The notes beneath the pieces are model-generated. The model searched no databases and was not told the origin of the DNA. It saw only the letters and a program-made list of their open reading frames with translations. From NCBI GenBank assembly GCA_023142175.1, contig JAGLJX010000256.1, positions 1-10,042 on the forward strand: a stretch of 10,042 nucleotides of DNA, given 5' to 3'. The position numbers and the translations under genes are program-made. Shown piece by piece: positions 1 through 7,028 of the stretch; position 1 is the first letter of the stretch, and every line of letters begins with the position of its first letter. Origin of the DNA: Emcibacter sp. Its GTDB lineage: Bacteria > Pseudomonadota > Alphaproteobacteria > Sphingomonadales > Emcibacteraceae.

Positions 1-1282
1 CCAGTTCCAGAATAAAGTCTACAACCTTTTCTTCAAACAAAGGCGCGCGTATCTGTGCCATGGCTTGTGGATTTTTTTGATAAAATTCAAAAACCTCTTT
101 TTCCTGTCCCGGATAACGGCGGGCTTCCATGGAAATCTGGCCGGTTACCTCTTCCTGAGAGACAACAACCTCGTTCTTCTGTCCAATTTCAGACAGCAAC
201 AGGCCCAGACGTACACGGCGCACGGCAATATTCTGATATTCAGCTTTAATATCATCATCAGGTTCACCAATATCTTCTGGTTTAGCTTCGGGGTTATCTT
301 CCAGTGCTTCCCGATGAAGGTCCATTTTTAACTGCTGCCAGATCTGGTCAAATTCCATTTCAACCATGCTTTCAGGCACATCAAAAGAAACCTCATCCGC
401 CAACAGATCAAGAAGCGCGCGTTTTAATTTAGTGCGGGCCAGACCCTTATTTTCCTTCTCAACCTGCTGTTTAACCAATTCTTTCATGGCATCCAGACCT
501 TCAAGGCCAAACTTTTTGGCCATGTCGTCATTTATTTCCACATCAGCAGGCTTTTGCACTTCGTGAATTTTCACTTCAAATACGGCATCCTTACCAGCAA
601 GGTTTTCGGCCTGATAATTCTCAGGGAAAGTAACGCTTACATTTTTTTCATCGCCGGCTTTAACACCGATCAACTGAACCTCGAAGCCGGGAATGAAGCT
701 ATTAGAGCCCAGTTCCAACTGATGACCTTCGGCGGTGCCGCCGTCAAATGCTTCTCCGTCTACTTTGCCGAGGAAATCCATCAATACCGCATCGCCATTC
801 TGGGCCTTGTAGGTTTTGGCAGCTTTCTTAAAGTTTTTCTGCTGGGACGCAACTTTAGTAACGGCCTCTGTAACCTGTTCGTCGCTGGCTTCAACAACCC
901 ATCGTTCCAGCTTGAGCTTGGACAGATCAGGAATGTCAAATTCCGGTGTTATCTCAACTTCAATAGAATATTCCAGATCGGAACCTTCATTAAAGGAGAT
1001 AACCTCAATCTTTGGCTGCATGGCCGGACGGATTTTATTTTCAGTCAGGGCTTCTTCGGAAGTCGTTTTGATTGTTTCTTCCAATACCTGACCCATAAGG
1101 TTTTTGCCATGTAGCTTTTTCAGCAAAGACAGCGGCGCTTTACCGGGACGAAAACCGGGCATTTTGATCTGGCCCTGAATTTTTTTTATTTCCGCATCAA
1201 TTTTTGCGTCAATATCGTCTGCGGAAATGATGACTGTATATCCGCGTTTCAAACCTTTTGAAATTGTTTCCGTTACCTGCAT
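1..1282 (-). CDS. tig: Trigger factor, ribosome-associated chaperone and prolyl isomerase (3' end beyond window)
   Basis: Trigger factor docks at the ribosomal exit tunnel, shields nascent chains and has FKBP-type prolyl cis-trans isomerase activity. My reverse-strand translation from the ATG at 1282 runs 427 codons without a stop to the window edge. It begins MQVTETISKGLKRGYTV, the usual family start. The ribosome-docking signature GFRPGKAP is at about residues 43-50. The FKBP-like domain spans about 163-248, beginning NGDAVLMDFLGKVDGEAFDGG. An alpha-helical chaperone region follows and ends near RAPLFEEKVVDFILEL. E. coli trigger factor has 432 residues, so probably only a short charged tail is missing. 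The gene lies 77 bases beyond tRNA-Leu on the same strand. Its ribosome binding site is weak (AGAG, about 6 bases before the ATG). Identity is near certain. The long plus-strand open frames inside it are antisense shadows. Confidence 0.97.
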   Translation of the reverse strand, partial: MQVTETISKGLKRGYTVIISADDIDAKIDAEIKKIQGQIKMPGFRPGKAPLSLLKKLHGKNLMGQVLEETIKTTSEEALTENKIRPAMQPKIEVISFNEGSDLEYSIEVEITPEFDIPDLSKLKLERWVVEASDEQVTEAVTKVASQQKNFKKAAKTYKAQNGDAVLMDFLGKVDGEAFDGGTAEGHQLELGSNSFIPGFEVQLIGVKAGDEKNVSVTFPENYQAENLAGKDAVFEVKIHEVQKPADVEINDDMAKKFGLEGLDAMKELVKQQVEKENKGLARTKLKRALLDLLADEVSFDVPESMVEMEFDQIWQQLKMDLHREALEDNPEAKPEDIGEPDDDIKAEYQNIAVRRVRLGLLLSEIGQKNEVVVSQEEVTGQISMEARRYPGQEKEVFEFYQKNPQAMAQIRAPLFEEKVVDFILEL

Positions 1283-1359
1283 GATTACTCTGCTTTTCCT
1301 ATGGGACCAAATTTCCCGTTATTGTTAAGCCTTGATTCGCTATATTCATAGAGAAAAAA

Positions 1360-1444
1360 TGGTGCGGGTGAAGGGACTTGAACCCCCACGTCATAAGACA
1401 CTAGAACCTAAATCTAGCGCGTCTACCAATTTCGCCACACCCGC
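1360..1444 (-). tRNA. tRNA-Leu, anticodon UAG, CCA encoded
   Basis: On the minus strand a class II tRNA folds cleanly. Acceptor GCGGGTG (1444-1438) pairs with CACCCGC (1370-1364), followed by discriminator A and an encoded CCA (1362-1360). The anticodon stem CTAGA/TCTAG encloses the loop TTTAGGT, giving anticodon TAG at 1410-1408, which reads CUA and related leucine codons. The long variable arm has a GTC-TTAT-GAC stem-loop, as expected for leucine. The T-arm contains TTCAAGT. A run of six T follows the CCA directly and may help to end the transcript. The gene sits between the nnr terminator and tig, so it should have its own promoter within 1445-1517, but I could not find a convincing -35/-10 pair there. 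Confidence 0.97.
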
Positions 1445-1517
1445 ATTATTTTTATCAATATGGTCGAATCTGCATATATGTTGGTCTTTATAGTCATTTA
1501 AATACAAATTTCCACCG

Positions 1518-1536
1518 AAAAAATGCCTTTCAGGCA
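1518..1536 (-). terminator. Rho-independent terminator after nnr
   Basis: On the minus strand the stem TGCCT, loop GAA and stem AGGCA are followed directly by six T (1523-1518). The hairpin starts six bases after the nnr stop codon. The stem is only five base pairs, so termination may be partial, but position and strand fit the end of the DUF885-nnr transcript and separate it from tRNA-Leu. Confidence 0.7.
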
Positions 1537-1542
1537 CAATCA

Positions 1543-3024
1543 TTAATTTGATAGGCCCAAGCGGCTCAAAACTTGTGCGATTTGACCGGCAATATCCTCC
1601 GAAATAAGGCCGGGGCCAAAGGCCGTTGCCGCCGCCCCATGCACCCAAACCGCCGCACAGGCCGCTTTAAAAGGCTCTAGCCCCTGTGTCATAAGGCCCA
1701 GACAAAGCCCAGACAGAACATCTCCGGAGCCTGCGGTCGCCAATGTGGGCGGCGCATTATCATTAATTACCGCCCTGCTATCGGGGCTGGCGATAACCGT
1801 ATCGGCGCCCTTATATATGATGACGGCCCCTGAGCGTACGGCGGCCTGCCGGGCTGATTCCAATTTATTTTGACCGACAAGATCAGGGAACAGGCGGGCA
1901 AATTCGCCGTCATGGGGTGTGAGAATTGGCCTTTGGTCCATTTTTTTTATAGCCTTAAAAAGCTCATCAGGCTTTGAGGCAAACACCGTCAGACCATCTG
2001 CATCAATAACAGCCCCCCGGCCTGCTGCCAGAATTTTCAGCACATGGGATTTGGTCTGATCCGTTACCCCGCCCCCCGGCCCGACACACCAGTGGCTCAT
2101 CCGCATATCTTCCAACAGGTCGTCAATATCGCCCGCACCCGCAAAGGGTTTGATCATCACGGCGGTTAATTGTGATGCATGAGGCAATATGGCATCCTGC
2201 GGGCAGGTAATACTGACAAGCCCTGCGCCAATTCTAAGCGCCGCCCCTGCAGCTAAGCGGGCCGCCCCACCATTTGCCGCCCCGCCGCTGATCACCACCG
2301 CATGACCACGGTCATATTTATGGTTGTTTGCCTTAGTTCTGGGAAAATCATTTAACCAGATATGCGGATCATTGATATGGGTTTCAGGATCAATATCCGT
2401 CAGCACTCTCTCCGAAATACCGATGTCCGTAAGCTCTAGTGTGCCACAAAACCCTTTCCCCGGATAAAGCAAATGCCCCGGTTTTCTCCGAAAAAAAGTC
2501 ACGGTAGAATCAGCCCTGAAGGCCACTCCCCGAATCTGGCCACTATCGCCATCTATGCCGGACGGTACATCCACCGCCACTATTTTGAGATTACGGCTGT
2601 TGATACTATCGATCAGTTTGGCAACCGTTCCTTCAATGGGACGGCTCAGGCCTGCACCGAAAATGGCATCAACCACAAGCTCGTGATTCCCGACCTTTAA
2701 AGGCGATATCGCCCCATCCCACCTTGCCGCCATGATAGCCGCATCACCGGAAAGTTTTTCGACCTCCCCCAACAAGGCAAGATCAATGTCCCATCCGGCC
2801 TCTCTTAGATGACGGGCGATTACAAAACCATCACCGCCATTATTGCCGGGACCGCATAGCACAAGCGTCTTCACCTGATCATAGCGCGACATGATATGCC
2901 GTACCACCGTAAGACCCGCCGCCTCCATGAGGTCCGTACCCAAAATGCCGGAGCGGATCGTTAGCTGATCCGCTCGCGCCATTTCCTGAACACTCAATAA
3001 AGCGTATTGGTCCTTGGGACCCAT
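1543..3024 (-). CDS. nnr: Bifunctional NAD(P)H-hydrate epimerase / ADP-dependent NAD(P)H-hydrate dehydratase
   Basis: This enzyme repairs damaged nicotinamide cofactors. The N-terminal domain (YjeF_N, about residues 10-215) interconverts the R and S forms of NAD(P)HX. The C-terminal ribokinase-like domain (about 235-490) dehydrates S-NAD(P)HX using ADP. Seen in the 493 residues: GPGNNGGDG at 58-66, VDAIFGAGLSRPIEG at about 118-132, and VDVPSGIDGD at 151-160, all hallmarks of the epimerase. The dehydratase half shows YDRGHAVVISGG, VGPGGG at 314-319, DADGLTVF at 341-348, TPHDGEFARLF at 369-379, and the ADP-site motif LATAGSGDVLSG at 428-439. Both halves are complete and no key motif is missing. 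The start at 3024 has an AGGAG Shine-Dalgarno eight to nine bases upstream. The gene is only 11 bases behind the lipoprotein gene, so the two are probably co-transcribed. A terminator follows the stop. Confidence 0.97.
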   Translation of the reverse strand: MGPKDQYALLSVQEMARADQLTIRSGILGTDLMEAAGLTVVRHIMSRYDQVKTLVLCGPGNNGGDGFVIARHLREAGWDIDLALLGEVEKLSGDAAIMAARWDGAISPLKVGNHELVVDAIFGAGLSRPIEGTVAKLIDSINSRNLKIVAVDVPSGIDGDSGQIRGVAFRADSTVTFFRRKPGHLLYPGKGFCGTLELTDIGISERVLTDIDPETHINDPHIWLNDFPRTKANNHKYDRGHAVVISGGAANGGAARLAAGAALRIGAGLVSITCPQDAILPHASQLTAVMIKPFAGAGDIDDLLEDMRMSHWCVGPGGGVTDQTKSHVLKILAAGRGAVIDADGLTVFASKPDELFKAIKKMDQRPILTPHDGEFARLFPDLVGQNKLESARQAAVRSGAVIIYKGADTVIASPDSRAVINDNAPPTLATAGSGDVLSGLCLGLMTQGLEPFKAACAAVWVHGAAATAFGPGLISEDIAGQIAQVLSRLGLSN

Positions 3025-3030
3025 ATGGAA

Positions 3031-3037
3031 AGCTCCT
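3031..3037 (-). promoter_or_regulatory. nnr Shine-Dalgarno overlapping the stop codon of the upstream gene
   Basis: On the minus strand AGGAGCT occupies 3037-3031. The TAG stop of the DUF885 gene is 3038-3036, so the two share TAGGAG. A ribosome terminating on the upstream gene sits on the nnr initiation signal, which favours translational coupling. The ATG of nnr follows after CTTTCCAT. Confidence 0.75.
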
Positions 3038-4886
3038 ATTTTTTAGAGGCTATCCAGTCGTTGACCTTATCTTCAAGGATTGAGAGCGGCAAAGCCCCGT
3101 CCCTAAGCACGACCTCATGATACTCCCTGATGTCGAATTTGTCGCCCAATTCGGCCTTGGCCATCTCGCGTAATGTCTGAATTTTGATCATACCGATCTT
3201 ATAGGCCGTGGCCTGACCCGGCATGACGATGTAACGCTCAATGGCCTTAACCACATCGCCGTGGGCATTAGGGGTATTGGTTGCCAGATAATCAATGGCT
3301 TCCTCCCGTGTCCATTTTTTATAATGAAGCCCCGTATCCACCACAAGGCGGCAAGCCCGCCATAATTCCATAGCAAGACGGCCAAAATCAGAATAGGGAT
3401 CAGAATAAAAACCCATTTCCTTTGGCAGATATTCGCTGTATAGCCCCCAGCCTTCCACATATGCCGTATAGCCGCCGAATTTACGGAATTTAGGAATATC
3501 TTTTAGCTCCTGCATGATCGCGAGCTGCATATGATGTCCGGGGATGCCTTCGTGATAGGCCAGGGCCTCCATCTGATAGGTGGGCATTTCTGACATTTTA
3601 TAAAGGTTAGCATAATATATGCCCGGTCTGCTGCCATCAATTGCCGGACCATTATAAAAGGCTTTACCAGCTGATTTTTCACGGAAAGCCTCAACAGCTT
3701 TAACCGTCAGGTCAGCCTCGGGCTTTGAAATAAACACATCATCCAAACGCCCTTTCATGGTATCAATCAACTGTACGGCCTTATCCAGATAAGCCTGCTT
3801 TCCTTCTTCGGTTTCCGGGTAATAAAATTGTTTGTCGGTACGGGTAAACTCGAAAAATTCCTGCATAGATCCTTCGAATTTTACGGTTTTCATAATTTCG
3901 CGCATTTCACCATGAATACGCGCCACTTCATCAAGACCAAGCTGATGAATTTCTGGAGCAGTCATATCAGTACTGGTGATTATTCTCAGGCGGTAATTAT
4001 AATAATCCTCCCCCTCAGGCAGTTTCCATGCCCCGTCTTTGGTTGTCGCCACCGCCAGCTGGCTTTCCAACAGGGCCACCAAATCTTCATAAGCCGGTTT
4101 AACAGATGTCAGAAGCGCATTCTCCGCCTGTTTGATCAGATCAGCGGCCTGTGCTTCATCTTCAAGCTTGAGGCTAGAAACCTTCTTCTTTATGTCCGCC
4201 AAGAGTGTGCTGTCTTCACCTTCACTGAAAGGCGCACCTGTCAGCAAGTTCTTTGCATCATCGATAGCATAGGGAAAGACAAATTTAGGTGGCAAGACGC
4301 CCTTTTCCTGATTGCGTTTCATGCCTGCCATACGCTGATCAGCCGATGTCTTGACCCCCTCAAGGCGTGATATATAGGCTTCTGCATCCGCCACAGACGT
4401 CACCCGATGAAAATTGATCAGGAAAGCAGGCATTCTGGACTGCCAGCCAAACAACTGATTTACGGGATAGTTATGAAAGCGCCATTTATAGCCTTCGATC
4501 TGCTCTTTCAAAGAGCGTAATGCCAAGACATAACTGAGCTTTGTGGCCTCATCCAGCTTGTCATAATCGAACTCTGTTTGCAGCTTTTTTAGATCATCAA
4601 TGGCACTTGCATGATCGGCGGCGGCCTTTTCTTCCGTGCGCTCCGTCCATTTGCCATAATCATCCTTCATACCAAGGAAGGTTTGAAATTCCGGACTGTC
4701 CATTACATCCCGCATGAAAATTTCTTCGAAACGCGCATTGAGACGTTCTGATTCTGTCTGCTGGGTTTCGGTTTTTACCGCCTGCTCGTTCTGAGTGTTA
4801 TTTTTCTGGGTATTTTCCCCTTCACCGCAGCCGCTTAAAGTCAGCATAGTTATGAGGGCGGTGGTCGTAATTAATGTAGCTTTCAT
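3036..4886 (-). CDS. DUF885 family putative zinc metallopeptidase, exported lipoprotein
   Basis: A 616-residue protein of the DUF885 family, whose members are M32-like alpha-helical putative metallopeptidases. Residues 1-20 are a lipoprotein signal peptide with lipobox LSGC and lipidated Cys20. Gly21-Glu22 follow, so no Asp+2 retention signal is seen and an outer-membrane location is plausible. Residues 21-48 are a polar Asn/Gln/Glu/Thr linker. The probable metal site is HEGIPGHH at 445-452 (His445, Glu446, His451/His452), with the downstream glutamate motif YVEGWGLYSE at 476-485. The conserved C-terminal motif VMPGQATAYKIG is at about 554-565. Peptide hydrolysis in the periplasm or at the outer membrane is inferred from the family; the substrate is unknown. 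The start at 4886 has an AGGGAT ribosome site about eight bases upstream. The gene is first in a probable operon with nnr. No functional link between the two is obvious. Confidence 0.93.
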   Translation of the reverse strand: MKATLITTTALITMLTLSGCGEGENTQKNNTQNEQAVKTETQQTESERLNARFEEIFMRDVMDSPEFQTFLGMKDDYGKWTERTEEKAAADHASAIDDLKKLQTEFDYDKLDEATKLSYVLALRSLKEQIEGYKWRFHNYPVNQLFGWQSRMPAFLINFHRVTSVADAEAYISRLEGVKTSADQRMAGMKRNQEKGVLPPKFVFPYAIDDAKNLLTGAPFSEGEDSTLLADIKKKVSSLKLEDEAQAADLIKQAENALLTSVKPAYEDLVALLESQLAVATTKDGAWKLPEGEDYYNYRLRIITSTDMTAPEIHQLGLDEVARIHGEMREIMKTVKFEGSMQEFFEFTRTDKQFYYPETEEGKQAYLDKAVQLIDTMKGRLDDVFISKPEADLTVKAVEAFREKSAGKAFYNGPAIDGSRPGIYYANLYKMSEMPTYQMEALAYHEGIPGHHMQLAIMQELKDIPKFRKFGGYTAYVEGWGLYSEYLPKEMGFYSDPYSDFGRLAMELWRACRLVVDTGLHYKKWTREEAIDYLATNTPNAHGDVVKAIERYIVMPGQATAYKIGMIKIQTLREMAKAELGDKFDIREYHEVVLRDGALPLSILEDKVNDWIASKK

Positions 4887-4918
4887 TTTATTATCCCTAT
4901 TTTGAGTTTATCGTGATT

Positions 4919-4946
4919 ATTTAATGAAGTAAACGCAGACTGTAAA
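4919..4946 (-). promoter_or_regulatory. Possible sigma-70-type promoter for the DUF885-nnr operon
   Basis: On the minus strand TTTACA (4946-4941) is followed after 16 bases by TTAAAT (4924-4919). It would start a transcript with a leader of about 25 bases before the ATG at 4886. The -35 matches five of six consensus bases and the -10 four of six. The rest of the 214-base AT-rich gap (4887-5100) holds no gene that I can see. Its only other structure is an AT-only hairpin near 5073-5090. Confidence 0.35.
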
Positions 4947-5100
4947 TAAAGATACCTGTAAAGAATTTATCCGCTAAAATATAAAAAGTGAAGACAAATG
5001 ATCTAAAGGTGACTAAATTATTGAAAAATTATATTGAGAGGTACGGCTTCCCTTTCTGTTCGTGGCTTACTATTTAATCTTGAAATTAAACCCAGTCACA

Positions 5101-5907
5101 TCAGGAATCTGAGTCCTTATTTATAAATGGGATAATCAGCAAAGCACCTATGCCGGTTTTTTGAGAATCACTGTAATCCTTTACGCCAATATCCATGTCC
5201 AAATGACCGCGCTTTGGCTGTGCCTGATAGGTACCAAAAATCCTGTCCCACCACGGCATATTAAAGCCAAAATTGCGGTTGGTCTCATCCATAATTAGCG
5301 AATGGTGAACCCTGTGCATATCGGGGGTGACCACAATCAACCGCAGCCCCCGGTCAAGCCAGACGGGCAGGCTGATATTGCCGTGATTAAACATAGCGGT
5401 CGCATTGAGAAGAATTTCAAATATCACCACCGCTATCACCGGAACCCCAAGCAATATAACGCAGGCGCATTTTATCAGGGTGGATAATATTATTTCAACT
5501 GGATGAAACCGCAGGCCGGTGGTCACATCTATTTCCTGATCAATATGATGAACCCTGTGCAACCGCCACAGGACGGGCACATAATGAAAAACCACATGCT
5601 GGCCATAAATGAGTAAATCCAGCAGCAATACAGATATAATCACCGTGGCAACGAATGGCAGTGACAGGTAATTCAGCAGCCCAAGTTGATTTTGTTCGGC
5701 ATATAAGGCTATCCCGACAGCGGTAAATGGTACAACCAGCCTGACAACCACGCTATTCAGAAAAACGAGGGACAGATTACGTGTCCACCGTATAGCGCGG
5801 CTTATAATCCGGTCACGTTTAGGACTTAAGGCTTCCCATATTGCCACAGCACATAATATGCCGAAGAAAAAAGCCAATCGCAATGCTACTTCATTTTCCA
5901 ATATCAT
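5101..5907 (-). CDS. Sterol desaturase / fatty acid hydroxylase superfamily membrane protein
   Basis: A 268-residue integral membrane di-iron protein of the fatty acid hydroxylase superfamily. These enzymes use two histidine-coordinated irons and O2 to hydroxylate or desaturate lipids; the substrate here is unknown. Hydrophobic stretches lie at about residues 8-26, 44-70, 82-103 and 141-172. The histidine boxes are complete: HxxxH at 104-108 (HVVFH), HRVHH at 117-121, FNHGN around His175, and HRVHH at 198-202. The segments DVTTGLRFHPVEI (127-139) and NRNFGFNMPWWDRIFGTY (210-227) are typical of the bacterial subgroup with this architecture. An in-frame TGA directly precedes the ATG at 5907, which fixes the 5' limit of the frame, and no good Shine-Dalgarno is near. 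Translation may therefore depend on ribosomes finishing the short frame that ends there. It lies 124 bases behind the LysR gene on the same strand. Confidence 0.93.
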   Translation of the reverse strand: MILENEVALRLAFFFGILCAVAIWEALSPKRDRIISRAIRWTRNLSLVFLNSVVVRLVVPFTAVGIALYAEQNQLGLLNYLSLPFVATVIISVLLLDLLIYGQHVVFHYVPVLWRLHRVHHIDQEIDVTTGLRFHPVEIILSTLIKCACVILLGVPVIAVVIFEILLNATAMFNHGNISLPVWLDRGLRLIVVTPDMHRVHHSLIMDETNRNFGFNMPWWDRIFGTYQAQPKRGHLDMDIGVKDYSDSQKTGIGALLIIPFINKDSDS

Positions 5908-5985
5908 TCAGTCAGTATAGATCGTTCCTTTGGGATTAAAAGCCATAAAGGCAAAGGCAAAGGCAAAGAGGATGTGATAAACCAC
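5908..5985 (-). CDS. Possible 25-residue hydrophobic leader peptide abutting the hydroxylase gene
   Basis: A short frame starting at GTG (5985) encodes a 25-residue peptide with the core HILFAFAFAFMAFNPKG. It ends in a TGA that touches the hydroxylase ATG (TGAATG). A possible ribosome site, AAGGG, lies 11 bases before the GTG. The same frame stays open further upstream into the LysR gene (to 6138), so the start is uncertain. I recognise no family. The arguments for it are the exact TGA-ATG junction and the lack of a good ribosome site for the hydroxylase. Against it are the short length, the long spacer, the non-ATG start and a repeat-derived Phe-Ala composition. Confidence 0.2.
   Translation of the reverse strand: MVYHILFAFAFAFMAFNPKGTIYTD
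5947..5964. repeat. Three tandem copies of AAAGGC
   Basis: The hexamer AAAGGC occurs three times in a row and is followed by AAAG, between the LysR gene and the hydroxylase gene. Read on the minus strand in the possible leader-peptide frame it encodes Ala-Phe repeats. A hexamer array keeps frame when it expands or contracts. It is short enough to be chance, but it could slip. Confidence 0.6.
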
Positions 5986-6031
5986 GTATTCACCATCCCT
6001 TGTCACAACAACATTACCAATCACACACACA

Positions 6032-6922
6032 TCAAAGATTTGTGATTTCGATAATACGCTCCCGCATCCAGATGCTCGCCGGATCCGTATGGCGGCTTTT
6101 ATGCCAATAGAGATGTAGCTCCAGCTCAGGAAGTTCAAAGGGCAGCTCCATTATGCGGGCATCATATTGCCTAAGCAGGCCGGACGGGACCGTTAGCGCA
6201 AGATCAGACTGCATCGCCACCAAAGGCGCGACCATATAATGCTGAATTCGTAAATGGATATTCCGCCTTTGACCCAGATTATTCAGCGCAATTTCCACAT
6301 GACCCAGCCCACTACGGCGGCTGGACACATGAATATGATCAAAACCCAGATAATCGCCCAGTGTCAGCTTATCGCCCAAAAAAGGATGATCCTTTCGCAC
6401 CATACAAACATAGCGTTCCTTCATCAGGGGGGTGTGACATAACTGCGGATCATTCAGCACGGGCGCATCAATAACAAAATCCATGGCGCCTGTTGCCAGT
6501 TCCCTGACCAAATCCGGCCTGGGGATATGGTAGCTTTCCAGATTAATGCGCGGGGCAGTCGCCGTGACCACACCCTCCAGAGAGGGTAGGATCATGGCCG
6601 CGATCAGGTCAGACATATTGACCCGAAAGGTTTTGTCCGACTTTTCCGGCTCAAATATACCACCTTCATTCAGACTGCTGCTCATGAGTAGCAAGGCATC
6701 CCGTATGCGGCCAATGATATTCTCTGCCACAGGCGTCGGTATCATAGCCTTATTAGACCGGACAAAAAGCGGGTCATCAAAGGTACGGCGCAGGCGGGCG
6801 AGCGCGTTACTGACGGCGGGCTGGCTCAGGCATAATATCTCGGCCGCGCGGGTTAAATTCCGTTCGGCATAAATCGTCTCAAAGACAATGAATAAATTCA
6901 AATCAACCTGATTAAGGCGCAT
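6032..6922 (-). CDS. LysR-family transcriptional regulator
   Basis: A 296-residue LysR-type regulator. The winged helix-turn-helix is at about residues 8-66, with NLTRAAEILCLSQPAVSNAL at 22-41 as the recognition unit, followed by the wing sequence DDPLFVRS (49-56). The periplasmic-binding-protein-like effector domain runs from about 95 to 290. The start MRLNQVDLNLFIVFE resembles the NodD/NahR-like branch, but I cannot assign a subgroup. The open frame extends 50 codons further upstream (to 7072). I reject that extension because the family begins at this methionine, because AAGAG lies about eight bases ahead of it, and because the likely promoter starts transcription near 6947. That also excludes the ATG at 6949. 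The gene is divergent from the phosphatase-ACAD operon, the classical LysR arrangement, so that operon is its likely target. The effector may be a pathway acid or CoA ester. Confidence 0.93.
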   Translation of the reverse strand: MRLNQVDLNLFIVFETIYAERNLTRAAEILCLSQPAVSNALARLRRTFDDPLFVRSNKAMIPTPVAENIIGRIRDALLLMSSSLNEGGIFEPEKSDKTFRVNMSDLIAAMILPSLEGVVTATAPRINLESYHIPRPDLVRELATGAMDFVIDAPVLNDPQLCHTPLMKERYVCMVRKDHPFLGDKLTLGDYLGFDHIHVSSRRSGLGHVEIALNNLGQRRNIHLRIQHYMVAPLVAMQSDLALTVPSGLLRQYDARIMELPFELPELELHLYWHKSRHTDPASIWMRERIIEITNL

Positions 6923-6934
6923 GGGCTTAGCTCT

Positions 6935-6957
6935 TACTATTCGTTTCATGAATAGTA
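6935..6957. promoter_or_regulatory. Probable LysR operator: 8-bp perfect inverted repeat
   Basis: TACTATTC (6935-6942) and GAATAGTA (6950-6957) are perfect inverted repeats around a 7-base spacer. The inner part reads ATTC-N7-GAAT and contains the T-N11-A geometry of LysR boxes (T6940, A6952). A further TACTAT follows at 6958-6963, making the palindrome ATAGTATACTAT at 6952-6963. The element overlaps the -10 and start region of the regulator's own promoter, which suggests autorepression. It lies about 70-95 bases before the phosphatase start codon, where it could activate the divergent operon. Confidence 0.65.
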
Positions 6958-6981
6958 TACTATATATATAATAAATTTCAA
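6954..6981 (-). promoter_or_regulatory. Promoter of the LysR gene
   Basis: On the minus strand TTGAAA (6981-6976), a 16-base spacer and TATACT (6959-6954) each match five of six sigma-70 consensus bases. The predicted start near 6947 gives a leader of about 25 bases before the ATG at 6922. The -10 lies inside the inverted repeat at 6935-6957. Confidence 0.55.
6967..6972 (+). promoter_or_regulatory. Candidate -10 element of the phosphatase-ACAD operon
   Basis: A perfect TATAAT lies in the AT-rich tract 6958-6975. The bases 16-18 upstream (around 6944-6950, TTTCAT) are a poor -35. A poor -35 is common in LysR-activated promoters, and here the putative operator overlaps it. Because the tract is a run of TA repeats, a chance match is quite possible. 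The predicted leader is about 50 bases. Confidence 0.3.
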
Positions 6982-7005
6982 AAATAATACAGTATGCACT
7001 ATTAT

Positions 7006-7022
7006 CCCCCTGAACTAGGAGG
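7006..7022 (+). promoter_or_regulatory. Strong Shine-Dalgarno with a possible masking hairpin
   Basis: AGGAGG (7017-7022) is a perfect Shine-Dalgarno six bases before the ATG at 7029, which settles that start; a GTG at 7023 touches it and cannot be used. Directly upstream, CCCCCT (7006-7011) can pair with it across a GAACT loop with one C-A mismatch. The mRNA could therefore partly hide its own ribosome site. Whether this hairpin forms is untested. Confidence 0.45.
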
Positions 7023-7028
7023 GTGCAA

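Noticed and set aside
554..1114. A 186-codon plus-strand open frame and other plus-strand frames at 55-1091
   Set aside because: They lie antisense to trigger factor, whose reading frame is intact for 427 codons with all family motifs; the antisense products resemble nothing.
1303..1317. GGGACCAAATTTCCC imperfect palindrome in the tig leader
   Set aside because: The arms are only four bases, with no T-run and no matching copy elsewhere in the window, so chance is the simplest explanation.
1391..1648. 85-codon minus-strand open frame over the tRNA and the nnr end
   Set aside because: It runs through tRNA-Leu and out of frame through nnr; it is a shadow of both.
5073..5090. TTTAAT-N6-ATTAAA hairpin after the hydroxylase gene as a terminator
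   Set aside because: The stem is A-T only and no T-tract follows on the minus strand, so it is not a credible Rho-independent terminator.
6958..6975. TA-rich run as an origin or attachment site
   Set aside because: It is a short promoter-type AT tract between divergent genes, with no DnaA boxes, iterons or integrase nearby.
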